A stretch of DNA of 64,000 bases from an uncultured Eubacterium sp. (GCA_910583555.1 CAJTXO010000017.1:23993-87992), one strand, 5' to 3'; positions 9,320 through 17,958 are shown, counted from the first letter of the stretch. A program made the numbers and translations. Notes: generated from the letters alone by a model not told the origin.

Positions 9320-9967
9320 CTATTCCATATGCGCGATCTCCACGATGCGCGCGATCTTCTGCCCGTCCTTTACTCCATCCGTTTCCACGCCGCCGCTCAC
9401 GTCCACCCCGCAGCAGCCAGCTCCGCAACAGCCGTCCCCGCAGTAGCGACCCCTGACCTGTCTGATCGCCTGCCGTATGTTGTGCTCGTCAAGTCCGCCG
9501 GCGAGAAAGAAAGGATGCGCCAGCTTTTCCGGGATCAGTTCCCAGGCAAATGACTTTCCCGTCCCGCCGTATCCCGCGCTCGAATACGTATCCAAGAGAA
9601 GAAAATCACAGGAGAGCCGGTCCGCCGAGCGGATGTCAGCCGTCTCCCTCACCCTGACTGCCTTGATGATCGGCACCGAGATTCGTTTCCGGAGTTGCTG
9701 TATGTCCCGTTCCGTCTCATCCCCGTGCAGCTGCACCGCGTCAATGCTTCCCTCCCGGACACGCTCGCATATCGTTTCCACCGGCGCGTTCACAAACACG
9801 CCGAACACCTGGATCCGCCGGTCCATCTTCCGCCTGAGGGACATGGCCTGTTCCGGCGTGACCTCGCGCCTCGAGGGGGCAAAGACAAATCCCGCGTAGT
9901 CCGGCAGACTCTCGTTTAGACAGCGGACGTCCTCATCCCGGCGGATCCCGCAGATCTTAATCTTCAT
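9320..9967 (-). CDS. trpF: Phosphoribosylanthranilate isomerase with a Cys-rich insertion
   Basis: Catalyses the Amadori rearrangement of N-(5-phosphoribosyl)anthranilate. About 215 residues. The catalytic Cys is in KICGIRR (residue ~6), with FVFAPSRREVTPEQA, VQLHGDE, LLLDTYSSAGYGGTGKSFAW and AGGLDEHNI following the family pattern. Before the phosphate-binding GVDVSGGVE there is an unusual stretch YCGDGCCGAGCC, about a dozen residues that other TrpF proteins lack and that carry five cysteines. The ATG overlaps the trpC stop (ATGA). The last Ser of the usual DVSSGVE is Gly here. Confidence 0.93.
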   Translation of the reverse strand: MKIKICGIRRDEDVRCLNESLPDYAGFVFAPSRREVTPEQAMSLRRKMDRRIQVFGVFVNAPVETICERVREGSIDAVQLHGDETERDIQQLRKRISVPIIKAVRVRETADIRSADRLSCDFLLLDTYSSAGYGGTGKSFAWELIPEKLAHPFFLAGGLDEHNIRQAIRQVRGRYCGDGCCGAGCCGVDVSGGVETDGVKDGQKIARIVEIAHME

Positions 9968-10752
9968 ACGGCCCCCTCTCCCCGGAGCTCCCTCATCGCT
10001 GCCGCTTTATCCGGACTTTTCATAAAAGTCTCGCCGATTAGCACGCCATTTACATTTCCGCGCTCCAGCACCTCCACGTCTTCCCTCGTGCGGATGCCGC
10101 TCTCGGCCACGAACAAAATGTCAGGCGGAACGTGTCCGCGCAGCCGCAGACAATTGTTCACGTCTACCTGAAACGTCTTAAGATCCCGGTTATTGACCCC
10201 GATCATCCGCGCGCCCGCGCGGACGGCCATCGCCACCTCCACCTCATCGTGCGCCTCTACGAGCGCCGACAGTCCCAGCCTGTCACACAGCCCGATCCAC
10301 TCGCGGATCGTTTCCTCTTCCAGCAGCGAACAGATCAGCAGTACCGCGTCGGCGCCAATCACTTTCGCCTCATAGATCATATAGTCATCAACAGTAAAAT
10401 CCTTGCGCAGAAGCGGTATCCGCACATGTTCGCGGATCTCGGTGAGATAACGGCTGCTGCCCATAAAATAATGCGGTTCCGTGAGGATGGAAATACAGTC
10501 TGCCCCCGCCCCCTCATATTCTTTCGCGATCTCCACATAGGGAAACTGCGGCGCGATCACGCCCTTTGACGGGGACGCTTTTTTCACTTCACATATGAAA
10601 TGAACGCCGTCTCCCCGCAGCTGCTCCTCAAAAGGAAATGTTCCCGTAACCTCCATCCCGCACGCCCTGTCTTTCATTTCTTCATATGAAATATGCTGCC
10701 GGCACGTCTCGACCCGTCTCCTTGTGTCGGCCGCGATCTCATCCAGAATCAT
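9964..10752 (-). CDS. trpC: Indole-3-glycerol phosphate synthase
   Basis: Closes the indole ring from CdRP. It has 262 residues, typical for a monofunctional enzyme. Motifs are ICEVKKASPSKGVI (substrate Lys), ISILTEPHYFMGS, LLRKDFTVDDYMIYEA (catalytic Lys), LSALVEAHDEVEV, GVNNRDLKTF, FVAESGIRTREDV and GVLIGETFM. The stop overlaps the trpF start (ATGA), which implies translational coupling. It starts 103 bp after trpD. A 16-bp direct repeat occupies that gap. Confidence 0.96.
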   Translation of the reverse strand: MILDEIAADTRRRVETCRQHISYEEMKDRACGMEVTGTFPFEEQLRGDGVHFICEVKKASPSKGVIAPQFPYVEIAKEYEGAGADCISILTEPHYFMGSSRYLTEIREHVRIPLLRKDFTVDDYMIYEAKVIGADAVLLICSLLEEETIREWIGLCDRLGLSALVEAHDEVEVAMAVRAGARMIGVNNRDLKTFQVDVNNCLRLRGHVPPDILFVAESGIRTREDVEVLERGNVNGVLIGETFMKSPDKAAAMRELRGEGAV

Positions 10753-10773
10753 ATCTTTTTGCCTCTCTTTCTC

Positions 10774-10861
10774 TCTGTCTGTCTCACCGATCTACTTGCT
10801 GCAATCACCTGTTTCTCATCGCTGTTGTGAGCGCCTGTTTTTCATTCTGTCTGTCTCACCG
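10774..10861. repeat. 16-bp direct repeat flanking the trpD-trpC junction
   Basis: TCTGTCTGTCTCACCG is found at 10774-10789 and again at 10846-10861, 72 bp apart. The second copy covers the trpD stop region. This looks like a duplication relic that lengthened the trpD-trpC spacer. Confidence 0.75.
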
Positions 10862-11866
10862 GTTCGTCGCCGCCACAAACTCTTCCAGCTTTTCCGCCGC
10901 CTTTCCGCTGGCGATGATCTGCGCGGCCTCCTTTATGCCCTCTTCCAGCGTAATGCCGAGTTTCCCGAGATAGATTGCCGTTCCGGCATTCAATGTGACG
11001 ATATCCCTTTTCGCACCGGTGATCTTTCCCGCTAAGATCCCTCTCGTGATCTCCGCGTTCTCTTCCGGCGTCCCGCCGACCAGCTCGCTCAGTTCACACC
11101 GCTTCATGCCGAACTGTTCCGGCGTTATATCATATGAGCGGAATGTCCCCTCGCGGATCTCACAACAATGGCTCGGCCCGGTCAGCGTGATCTCATCGAG
11201 GCCATCCGATCCGCACACGGCCATGCCCCTCGTCACGCCGAGATTGCTAAGTACTTCCGCCAGTTTTTCCACCAGTGACACATCGTATACCCCCAATAAC
11301 TGAAACGACGAATTTGCCGGATTTGTCAGCGGCCCGAGTATGTTGAACATCGTCCTCTCCCCCATCTCCTTGCGCACCGGCCCCACATTTTTCATGGAGG
11401 CGTGATGTGACTGGGCGAACAGAAAGCACATATTCGTCTGATTGAGAACCTGCCGTTCTTTTTCTACATCAATAGAAAGTTTGACGCCTAAGCTTTCCAG
11501 CACGTCTGCCGCGCCGCTTTTACTAGAAACGCTGCGGTTGCCGTGCTTTGCCACCGATATCCCGGCGGCCGCGATGACAAAGGCCGATGTCGTGGATATA
11601 TTAAATGTGCCGGCCTCATCTCCGCCGGTCCCTACGATCTCCAGTACGTCATACGGCGTGTTCAGATGTGTCGCCATATCGCGCATCACCTGTGCCGATG
11701 CCGTGATCTCCGTGATCGTCTCCCCCTTCATGCGCAGCGCGGTGAGATACGCTGCCATCTGCGCATGTGTCGCCGTACCGGACATGATCTCCTGCATAAC
11801 CTCCTTCGCCATGTCGTACCCGATATCCCTGTTGTTGATCACCTCATGTAATGCCTCTTTTATCAT
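10856..11866 (-). CDS. trpD: Anthranilate phosphoribosyltransferase
   Basis: Transfers phosphoribose from PRPP to anthranilate. It has 336 residues. Features are the PRPP motif GTGGDEAGTFNIST, KHGNRSVSSKSGAADVLESLG, the anthranilate site around FLFAQSHHASMKNVGPVRKEMGERTMFNILGPLTNPA, and VCGSDGLDEIT. The start ATG at 11864-11866 has AGAGGAC upstream. The first 44 bp of the gene, together with the end of trpG, are tandemly duplicated just upstream, so a second identical initiation site precedes the real one. Confidence 0.95.
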   Translation of the reverse strand: MIKEALHEVINNRDIGYDMAKEVMQEIMSGTATHAQMAAYLTALRMKGETITEITASAQVMRDMATHLNTPYDVLEIVGTGGDEAGTFNISTTSAFVIAAAGISVAKHGNRSVSSKSGAADVLESLGVKLSIDVEKERQVLNQTNMCFLFAQSHHASMKNVGPVRKEMGERTMFNILGPLTNPANSSFQLLGVYDVSLVEKLAEVLSNLGVTRGMAVCGSDGLDEITLTGPSHCCEIREGTFRSYDITPEQFGMKRCELSELVGGTPEENAEITRGILAGKITGAKRDIVTLNAGTAIYLGKLGITLEEGIKEAAQIIASGKAAEKLEEFVAATNR

Positions 11867-11997
11867 GTCCTCTTACCTTCCTTTCCTATCCTTTATAGAA
11901 ATTTTCAGAATATCCCTGTTGTTGATCACCTCATGTAATGCCTCTTTTATCATGTCCTCTTACCTTCCTTTCCTATCCTTTATAGAAATTTTCAGAA
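11823..11997. repeat. Perfect 87-bp tandem duplication at the trpG/trpD junction
   Basis: The sequence 11823-11910 recurs exactly at 11910-11997 (period 87 bp, 29 codons). Each copy holds the last codons and stop of trpG, the intergenic RBS, and the first 15 codons of trpD. No mismatch is seen across 88 bp, so the event is either recent or maintained. Confidence 0.95.
11873..11953 (-). other. 26-residue hybrid micro-ORF made by the trpG/trpD duplication
   Basis: The extra copy of the trpD start (ATG at 11951-11953, with AGAGGAC upstream as in trpD) opens an ORF. It reads the first 15 trpD codons (MIKEALHEVINNRDI), crosses the duplication junction and continues in the trpG tail frame (LKISIKDRKGR) to the second copy of the trpG stop. 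It should be translated in vivo because its initiation site is identical to that of trpD. A function is doubtful; it probably just carries ribosomes to the real trpD start. Confidence 0.6.
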
Positions 11998-12550
11998 AAT
12001 TGTCCAGTATGACGCCGCCCTCCGGTGTCAGTATCGATTCCGGATGAAACTGCAGTCCGTAAACCGGAGCCTCTTTGTACCTGACCGCCATCACCTCACT
12101 GTTATCATCTGCCGCGATCACGTGTAGTGTATCCGGTATCGTATCCATATCCGCGATCAGGGAATGATACCTCGCCACGTCGATCCGCTCCGGAAGCCCT
12201 TTGAAAATAGCATCCGCATTGTCAATCTTTATATTACTCTTCTTTCCGTGCATGAGCGTCTTCGCGTGACAGATCCTGGCGCCGAACACCTCGCAGATCC
12301 CCTGATGCCCGAGACAGACGCCCAGGATCGGAACCTCTCCTTTTAGTTCCTCTACCACCTGCTCGCAGACACCGGCGGCCGCCGGATACCCCGGCCCCGG
12401 CGACAGGATGATGTGGGACGGCCTGCATTTCCGGATCTCTTCCACCGTCATCTCGTCATTTCGTATGACCCGGATGTCCGGATTCCTCTCTCCGATCATC
12501 TGCACGAGATTATAAGAAAAACTGTCATAATTATCGATCAATAATATCAT
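11960..12550 (-). CDS. trpG: Anthranilate synthase component II (glutamine amidotransferase)
   Basis: Supplies ammonia to TrpE. About 196 residues. It has LLIDNYDSFSYNLVQMIG, the oxyanion motif SPGPGYP, the nucleophile in GVCLGHQGI, and the His/Glu of QFHPESILTPEG. The ATG at 12548-12550 is taken because families start at this point and GAGGTGG lies just upstream. A start four codons earlier (12562), overlapping the trpE stop as ATGA, is equally possible. Its last 12 codons are part of the 87-bp tandem duplication. It is a stand-alone subunit, not fused to TrpD. Confidence 0.95.
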   Translation of the reverse strand: MILLIDNYDSFSYNLVQMIGERNPDIRVIRNDEMTVEEIRKCRPSHIILSPGPGYPAAAGVCEQVVEELKGEVPILGVCLGHQGICEVFGARICHAKTLMHGKKSNIKIDNADAIFKGLPERIDVARYHSLIADMDTIPDTLHVIAADDNSEVMAVRYKEAPVYGLQFHPESILTPEGGVILDNFLKISIKDRKGR

Positions 12551-12558
12551 GTTCCACC

Positions 12559-14109
12559 TCATTCCTGTGCGCCCTGCGCGCCCTCACTCTCAAACCGGTA
12601 GGCGATCGCCTCCATCACAGCTCTTGCCTTGTTCGCCGATTCCTCGTATTCCAGATCCGGCTGGCTGTCCGCCACGATACCTCCTCCCGCCTGCACGTAA
12701 ACTTTTCCGCCCTTTTTCACCGCCATGCGGATGGCAATACACGTATTCATATTTCCGCTGAAATCAATATACCCGAGCGCTCCGCCGTAAATCCCCCGCG
12801 GCTCGCTCTCCAATTCATCAATGATCTCACACGCCCGGATCTTCGGCGCCCCCGACAATGTCCCCGCCGGAAGCACCGACTTTACCGCATCGAGCGCATC
12901 CTGATCTTCGCGGATGTCTCCTTCCACCTGCGAACAGATGTGCATGATCCTCGAATATTTGTGTATCATCATATATTCGGTCACTTCAACCGAACCGAAG
13001 CGGGAAATGCGCCCCAGGTCGTTTCTTCCGAGGTCAACGAGCATATTGTGTTCGGACAATTCCTTTTCATCATGGAGCAGGTCTTCCACCAGCGCCCTGT
13101 CCTCTTTCTCATCGTTCCCCCTCGGCCTCGACCCCGCCACCGGAAACGTCGTGAGCCTCCCATCCTGCAGCCGCACGAGCGTCTCCGGTGAAGTACTCAT
13201 GATCTCCACATCATCGAGGTTCATGTAAACCATATACGGGGACGGGTTCGTCGTCCGCAGCACCCGGTACGGATCGATCAGGCTTCCCTCGTAATCACTG
13301 ACAAAACGTCTCGAAATCACGGCCTGGAAAATGTCGCCGTCCCGAATGTATTCCTTCGTCCTCTCCACCATGTCCGTATACTGTTCCTTTGTCACATTAC
13401 ACGTAAATTCTACCTCGCTGCACGGCACTTCCGGCGGAATGCTCACCTGTTTATGGATCTGGGCGATCATCTCCCCGATCTCCTTTTCCGCTTTCCGGTA
13501 GTTTTCCGCCACATCCCCTTTTGTTCCGACATTGGCGACAACCACCATCTTCTGCCTTAACTGATCGTACACGATCACCTTGTCAAACAGCATGAGGTCG
13601 AAATCGTGGAACTCTCCGCGTTTTATATCCAGCACCGGCTCCGCATGGGAAATGACCGCATAGGCAAAATACCCGACAAAACCTCCCGTAAACGGCGGCA
13701 TATCCTGTAGTTTTGGGGAACGGTATCCCGCCAGGATCCGGCGCACCTCCTGAAACGCATCTTCGGATTGTTTCGTCTCCGTGCGTCCCCCGGATTCGAT
13801 CGTCACCTGATCCCTCGAACACGTCACCCGCATGACCGGATCATACCCGAGAAACGAATAACGTCCCCACTTCTCGCCGCCTTCCACGCTCTCCAGCAGA
13901 TAAAAACGGCTGTGTTCCGCCGCCAGTTTGCGCAGCAGCGAGATCGGGGTAATGATATCGGCAAATATTTCTTTTTTGATGGGAACAATGTCATAGTCTT
14001 TTGCGTACTGCCGGATGCGCTCCACTTCCCGCTGCATCGTTTCACTGTTTGTCTGCCCTGTTTGTTCCGTCCGTCCTGCTTTTCTTGTCTGTCCTCTTTG
14101 TTTTTCCAT
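12559..14109 (-). CDS. trpE: Anthranilate synthase component I
   Basis: Converts chorismate and ammonia to anthranilate and is the usual feedback target of tryptophan. It has 516 residues. The ATG at 14107-14109 has GGAAGG six bases upstream. Residues 1-25 are a low-complexity Gln/Thr/Arg-rich extension (GQTRKAGRTEQTGQTNSE) not typical of the family; an internal Met at 25 could mark the ancestral start. The Trp-binding LLESVEGGEKWGRYSFLG motif and the chorismate-binding core (DIFQAVISRRF, SPETLVRL, LVDLGRNDLGRIS, LPAGTLSGAPKIRACEIIDELE, GGGIVADS) are intact. It is the first gene of the operon, behind a Trp T-box. Confidence 0.96.
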   Translation of the reverse strand: MEKQRGQTRKAGRTEQTGQTNSETMQREVERIRQYAKDYDIVPIKKEIFADIITPISLLRKLAAEHSRFYLLESVEGGEKWGRYSFLGYDPVMRVTCSRDQVTIESGGRTETKQSEDAFQEVRRILAGYRSPKLQDMPPFTGGFVGYFAYAVISHAEPVLDIKRGEFHDFDLMLFDKVIVYDQLRQKMVVVANVGTKGDVAENYRKAEKEIGEMIAQIHKQVSIPPEVPCSEVEFTCNVTKEQYTDMVERTKEYIRDGDIFQAVISRRFVSDYEGSLIDPYRVLRTTNPSPYMVYMNLDDVEIMSTSPETLVRLQDGRLTTFPVAGSRPRGNDEKEDRALVEDLLHDEKELSEHNMLVDLGRNDLGRISRFGSVEVTEYMMIHKYSRIMHICSQVEGDIREDQDALDAVKSVLPAGTLSGAPKIRACEIIDELESEPRGIYGGALGYIDFSGNMNTCIAIRMAVKKGGKVYVQAGGGIVADSQPDLEYEESANKARAVMEAIAYRFESEGAQGAQE

Positions 14110-14142
14110 GCTGTCCTTCCTTTCTCAGCCTGACCGAGCCTA

Positions 14143-14189
14143 AAGTTGCTTTTCAGCTCCTAAGTTGCTTTTCAGCACATTTGTTGCTT
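14143..14189. repeat. 19-bp tandem repeat between the T-box terminator and trpE
   Basis: AAGTTGCTTTTCAGC occurs at 14143-14157 and 14162-14176 (period 19), with a partial third copy GTTGCTT at 14183-14189. It lies in the trpE 5' leader downstream of the terminator. Confidence 0.7.
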
Positions 14190-14241
14190 GATAACTTCAT
14201 GGCAGCTTTCTGACATGTTCCTGGTTTTTTGATCGTCACAA

Positions 14242-14292
14242 AACAAAAAAGCTTTCGTCCCTGTTCCGGTTAAGGAATAGGGACAAAAGCTA
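14242..14292 (-). terminator. T-box controlled terminator upstream of trpE
   Basis: Arms 14251-14267 and 14275-14291 form a long stem on the minus strand (GCTTTTGTCCCT.. with ..AGGGACGAAAGC), followed by a run of six U. It begins just after the T-box core, as expected for the terminator alternative of a T-box leader. Confidence 0.9.
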
Positions 14293-14544
14293 TTATACTT
14301 CTGCGGTACCACCCAAATTGGCCATAAATGACCCACTCATCATGCACTATCATGCACTCCTGCGTATAACGGTCCAGGTTTCCGTCAGCGTCTACTTGAT
14401 GTCTTCACACCGTTCAAGCTGCCCTCTCAAGTCCATTCAAAATGTTCCTGCTGCTGTATCGCACCAACCTACAGCTCTCTGAAAGCATTTCCACATTCCT
14501 ACTACTCTTGATCGTCGGTTTGTTTGGTCTGTTTCTTTAATTTG
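14246..14544 (-). promoter_or_regulatory. Tryptophan-specific T-box riboswitch
   Basis: The minus strand carries the T-box core TGGGTGGTACCGCA at 14302-14315, directly before the terminator. Upstream is Stem I with AGTAG, CAGAGAGCTG, the GGTTGGTGCGA distal loop and the specifier context GAA-TGG-ACTTGAGAG. The specifier codon UGG (14433-14435) matches tRNA-Trp. Uncharged tRNA-Trp should stabilise the antiterminator and turn on trpEGDCFBA. The specifier and operon agree, so the assignment is secure. Confidence 0.95.
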
Positions 14545-14550
14545 TTATCT

Positions 14551-14578
14551 AGTATATCACTTTTTTTTGAAATGTCAA
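14551..14578 (-). promoter_or_regulatory. trp operon promoter
   Basis: TTGACA (14573-14578) and TATACT (14551-14556) are separated by 16 bp on the minus strand, close to the sigma-A consensus. The -35 abuts the stop codon of the upstream gene (14579), so the promoter fills the whole gap. Transcription should start near 14544. Confidence 0.88.
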
Positions 14579-15532
14579 CTATAAATTTGATAAAATTTCA
14601 AACACCATATCGTCATAAGCCTTCCCGCTCGGCGTCGGCGTCGCCTGGACAACAGCTACCACCCCTTTTTCCGGGAACACCGTGATCCGCTGCCCGCCAA
14701 ATCCCATGGCCGAATACCAGTCTGGTCCGCACCACCATAAATAACCATAGTTTGGTTCCCGATACGGCCTGGTTGATTCCCGGATGTAATCTTCCGACAA
14801 AATACGCCTCCCATTGTAAACGCCCCCCTGCAAATACAGCCGCCCGATCGCCAGCAGCTCCCTTGCCGTCAGATTCGACGGCGCCTCATTCGCCTCATTG
14901 TCGGCCACACTGTAATAGACACCGTCAGGACTCCGGAACCAGCGGCCGCTCCGAATACCCAGAGGCTCATACAGCTCCCGTTCGATAAAATCAAACAGAT
15001 CGCCGCAGGCTTTCTCCAGCACCGCCGCCAGTAAGATCATGTCGAACTCCTTATAATTCCATTTCGTTCCCGGAATATCCGTAACCGCGCAGTCCGCCAC
15101 ATACGACACCCAGTCCTTCGAACGCCGGAGCTGCTCCATCATCGGACAGTGATAGTGCACGCCCCCATTCCAGTAAATACCCGACGTCATCGTCAGCAGA
15201 TGGCGGACGGTGATCACGCGGTGCAGCGGATCCCGCCCTTCACGAAATGGCTCCAGATATGTGGCAACCTTCGTATCCAGATCGGTCAGTTTTCCCTGCC
15301 TGCACGCGATACCCACCGCGGCAGAAAGAACGCTCTTCATCACGGAACGCATGACGCCACGGCTCTCCACGGTACATCCATTGTAGTAATTTTCTGCTAA
15401 GACCTCGCCCCCGACACTGTCTGCTCCCGACATGGTCTGCGCCATAGGATCCCCCTGCCACAGGATCACACTATTGATCAGACGATAGCGCTTTTCCACA
15501 ATGTAACGGTCGATCTGTTCAGATAGTTTCAT
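14579..15532 (-). CDS. Serine hydrolase of the beta-lactamase (class C/esterase) family
   Basis: A 317-residue protein with the penicillin-recognising fold. The catalytic Ser-x-x-Lys is SVMK (~residue 64), followed by VTVRHLLTMTSGI, the Tyr motif in WNYKEFD, and MGFGGQ in place of the KTG box near the C-terminus. It has no signal peptide, so it is probably an intracellular esterase/amidase-like enzyme rather than a secreted beta-lactamase. Its ATG overlaps the stop of the UvrA-like gene (ATGA), so the two are translationally coupled. The substrate is unknown. Confidence 0.85.
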   Translation of the reverse strand: MKLSEQIDRYIVEKRYRLINSVILWQGDPMAQTMSGADSVGGEVLAENYYNGCTVESRGVMRSVMKSVLSAAVGIACRQGKLTDLDTKVATYLEPFREGRDPLHRVITVRHLLTMTSGIYWNGGVHYHCPMMEQLRRSKDWVSYVADCAVTDIPGTKWNYKEFDMILLAAVLEKACGDLFDFIERELYEPLGIRSGRWFRSPDGVYYSVADNEANEAPSNLTARELLAIGRLYLQGGVYNGRRILSEDYIRESTRPYREPNYGYLWWCGPDWYSAMGFGGQRITVFPEKGVVAVVQATPTPSGKAYDDMVFEILSNL

Positions 15533-17925
15533 TCCTCTGCCCCTTTCAAATACGGTCCGATCCTTGAGGCGCTATTCTGTTTCAATTGTTCCGGCGTTCC
15601 TTCCGCGATCAGGCGCCCGCCGGCGCTGCCGCCGCCCTCGCCCATTTCCAGAATGTAATCGCAGTTGGACAAAATAAATGGATCATGTTCCGTTACAATG
15701 ATGGAAGCCCCCCGTTCAACCAGTTCCTTTAAAAGGAGCAGCAGCTTTTCCTCATCCGAAAATGATAGTCCTGTCGTCGGCTCATCCAATATGTACAGAA
15801 CACCGTCCATCGATGAAAAATTCCCCTTCGCCAGTTCTTTAGCCAGCTTGATCCGCTGGCTCTCACCGCCTGAGATCGTCGGCGTGGGCTGTCCGAGCGT
15901 GATATATCCCATCCCTACCCGCTTCAGGATTTCCAAAACCTGGCCGATCACGAGATCTTTTCCCCGGAAAAAATCATACGCCTCGTCCACGCTCATTTCC
16001 AGTACCTCACACACATTTTTTCCATCCAGCTTGATTTCCATCACTTCCGGCACAAATCCGGTCCCGCCGCAGTCCTCACAGTCGACATCAATAAAATTGC
16101 CGAACCCCACGTGATAGTGAATGACTCCATCCCCGCTGCACTTATGGCAGCGTCCGTAGCTGTTGCGCGAAAACATACCGGGGCGGTATCCGCGCGCCCT
16201 CGCTTCATCTGTGTCCGCAAACAGCCTGCGGATCCTGTCAAATATGCCCGTATATGTGGCCGGACACGATGTCCGGCTGCGGCCAATCGGCATCTGGCCG
16301 ATGACATAACACTTCTTTATCGGTCTGGCCCCGCGCAGGACCGCCTTTCCTGTCCCAGATGACCAGACTTCGTCTTCCTCCTCGATCACACAGTTATTAC
16401 CCAGCTTCTTTTTGATGAGAGGAACGAGCGTGTCCAAAATGAGACTGGACTTGCCGCTCCCCGACACTCCCGCGATGCCGACCATGACGCCGAGCGGGAT
16501 CTCCGCCGTCACATCTTTTAAATTGTGAATATTCGCATGTCTGATCGTTAATTTCCGCTTTTTTACCGGTTCTTTTGTTCCTCTTCGCTGATGCCCTCCC
16601 AAGATCAGCTCGCCCCTCAGGTAAGCTGCAGTTTTTGAGTTTTCGCACTTCATAAATTCCTCCAGCGTCCCCTCGAACACCTTGCAGCCTCCTTCGCTGC
16701 CTGCGCCGGGACCGATTTCGATCAGATGATCGGCCGCCCTTATAAAATTCGCGTCATGCTCCACCACAACGACCGTGTTCCCCTGATCGACCAGTCCGCG
16801 GAGCATACGAATGAGATTTTCTTTTTCGTTCTCGTGCAGTCCGATCGTCGGCTCATCGAATACAAAAATGATCGAATCCATCTGCGATACCGTATAGACG
16901 GCCAGGAAAAGCCGCTGGATCTCCCCTCCTGACAGTGTCGGGAGCGGACGGGAAAGCGCCAGATGATCGAGCCCTACCTCCACCATACAGGCGAGCCTGT
17001 CCATGATTTCCTTTAGCAGGACATTTTTTTCCTCATCGATCTGTGATAGAAACTGATAGAGATCCCCGATATACATTTGTTCCAATTCCGCAATCGTCTT
17101 CCCATGGTAATAGGTATGCGACGCCTGCTCCCCTAACCCTGTTCCCTTGCACTTCGGGCAGCGGCGTGTCCTCACCATGCCTGCCTCTGTGAGCAGATGC
17201 GTCATCCGTCCCGAAGTGGAAGCAGCGCCCTTTACCATCATGTTGATCAGAGGGATAAATCCAATAAATCTGGATTCCCCTCCGTCGCCATATTTTAGTA
17301 ATTGCAGCTGATCCCCGATCAGGTCACCAACCCGGTCGTTCCACATATCAATGCCGTACATCTCGCAAAACGGCTCCAGCGCTCTCCTCGTATCAGAGCG
17401 CCTTCCCAGTCCACACGCGACGTTCACGATCTTTTGTTCCTGATCTGCAAACAGGGCGTCCTCGTCCAAAACATGCGCGACTCCCTTTCCCAGACACCGG
17501 ACGCACATTCCCTTTGCCGAATTTTTCTGAAACATCGCGACATCAAGCGGCCGTCCATCATCATATTCCGCCTCACGCGTTCCATAACTGGCAAATAGCG
17601 CCGCCAGCATCGGCGTCAGTTTCATCTTTGTCCCCACAGTGCTCCGCGGGTTCGACTGCCGGACCATCCGCTGTTCGACGGCTACCGTCGGGGACAGACC
17701 CGAAATTGAGTCAAAAAACGGGACACCGTCTATCATAAACTGTGTCCCTGAAAATAATAAATATCGGCGCTTTCCTTCCTCATAAAGGGTATCAAAAGCA
17801 AGACTCGACTTCCCGCTGCCTGACACCCCTGTGATCACTGTCAGTTTTTGTTTGGGAATAGCCACGTCAATTCCTTTTAAATTGTGGATACAGGCTCCCT
17901 TAATGTTGATTTCGTTTTGTTGCAA
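15529..17925 (-). CDS. UvrA-like tandem ABC ATPase without a UvrB-binding domain (UvrA2 class)
   Basis: About 798 residues from a TTG at 17923-17925, which has AAGGAGG eight bases upstream; the ATG at 17970 lies in a repeat and has no RBS. Two UvrA-type nucleotide-binding modules are seen: Walker A GVSGSGKSSLAFDTL (~25-40) and GVSGSGKSSLILDTL (~465-480), signatures LSGGEIQRL and ISGGESQRIKLA, and Walker B FDEPTIGLH and LDEPTTGLS. Zinc-binding Cys pairs are CVRCLG, CPKCKG, CHKCSG and CEDCGG. It is ~140 residues shorter than UvrA, and the segment after the first Walker A lacks room for the UvrB-binding domain. Such paralogues have been linked to tolerance of DNA-binding drugs. The coupled serine hydrolase supports an accessory role. 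Confidence 0.9.
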   Translation of the reverse strand: MQQNEINIKGACIHNLKGIDVAIPKQKLTVITGVSGSGKSSLAFDTLYEEGKRRYLLFSGTQFMIDGVPFFDSISGLSPTVAVEQRMVRQSNPRSTVGTKMKLTPMLAALFASYGTREAEYDDGRPLDVAMFQKNSAKGMCVRCLGKGVAHVLDEDALFADQEQKIVNVACGLGRRSDTRRALEPFCEMYGIDMWNDRVGDLIGDQLQLLKYGDGGESRFIGFIPLINMMVKGAASTSGRMTHLLTEAGMVRTRRCPKCKGTGLGEQASHTYYHGKTIAELEQMYIGDLYQFLSQIDEEKNVLLKEIMDRLACMVEVGLDHLALSRPLPTLSGGEIQRLFLAVYTVSQMDSIIFVFDEPTIGLHENEKENLIRMLRGLVDQGNTVVVVEHDANFIRAADHLIEIGPGAGSEGGCKVFEGTLEEFMKCENSKTAAYLRGELILGGHQRRGTKEPVKKRKLTIRHANIHNLKDVTAEIPLGVMVGIAGVSGSGKSSLILDTLVPLIKKKLGNNCVIEEEDEVWSSGTGKAVLRGARPIKKCYVIGQMPIGRSRTSCPATYTGIFDRIRRLFADTDEARARGYRPGMFSRNSYGRCHKCSGDGVIHYHVGFGNFIDVDCEDCGGTGFVPEVMEIKLDGKNVCEVLEMSVDEAYDFFRGKDLVIGQVLEILKRVGMGYITLGQPTPTISGGESQRIKLAKELAKGNFSSMDGVLYILDEPTTGLSFSDEEKLLLLLKELVERGASIIVTEHDPFILSNCDYILEMGEGGGSAGGRLIAEGTPEQLKQNSASRIGPYLKGAEE

Positions 17926-17958
17926 ACCTTGTTCCTCCTTACCTTTATCACGTATATT

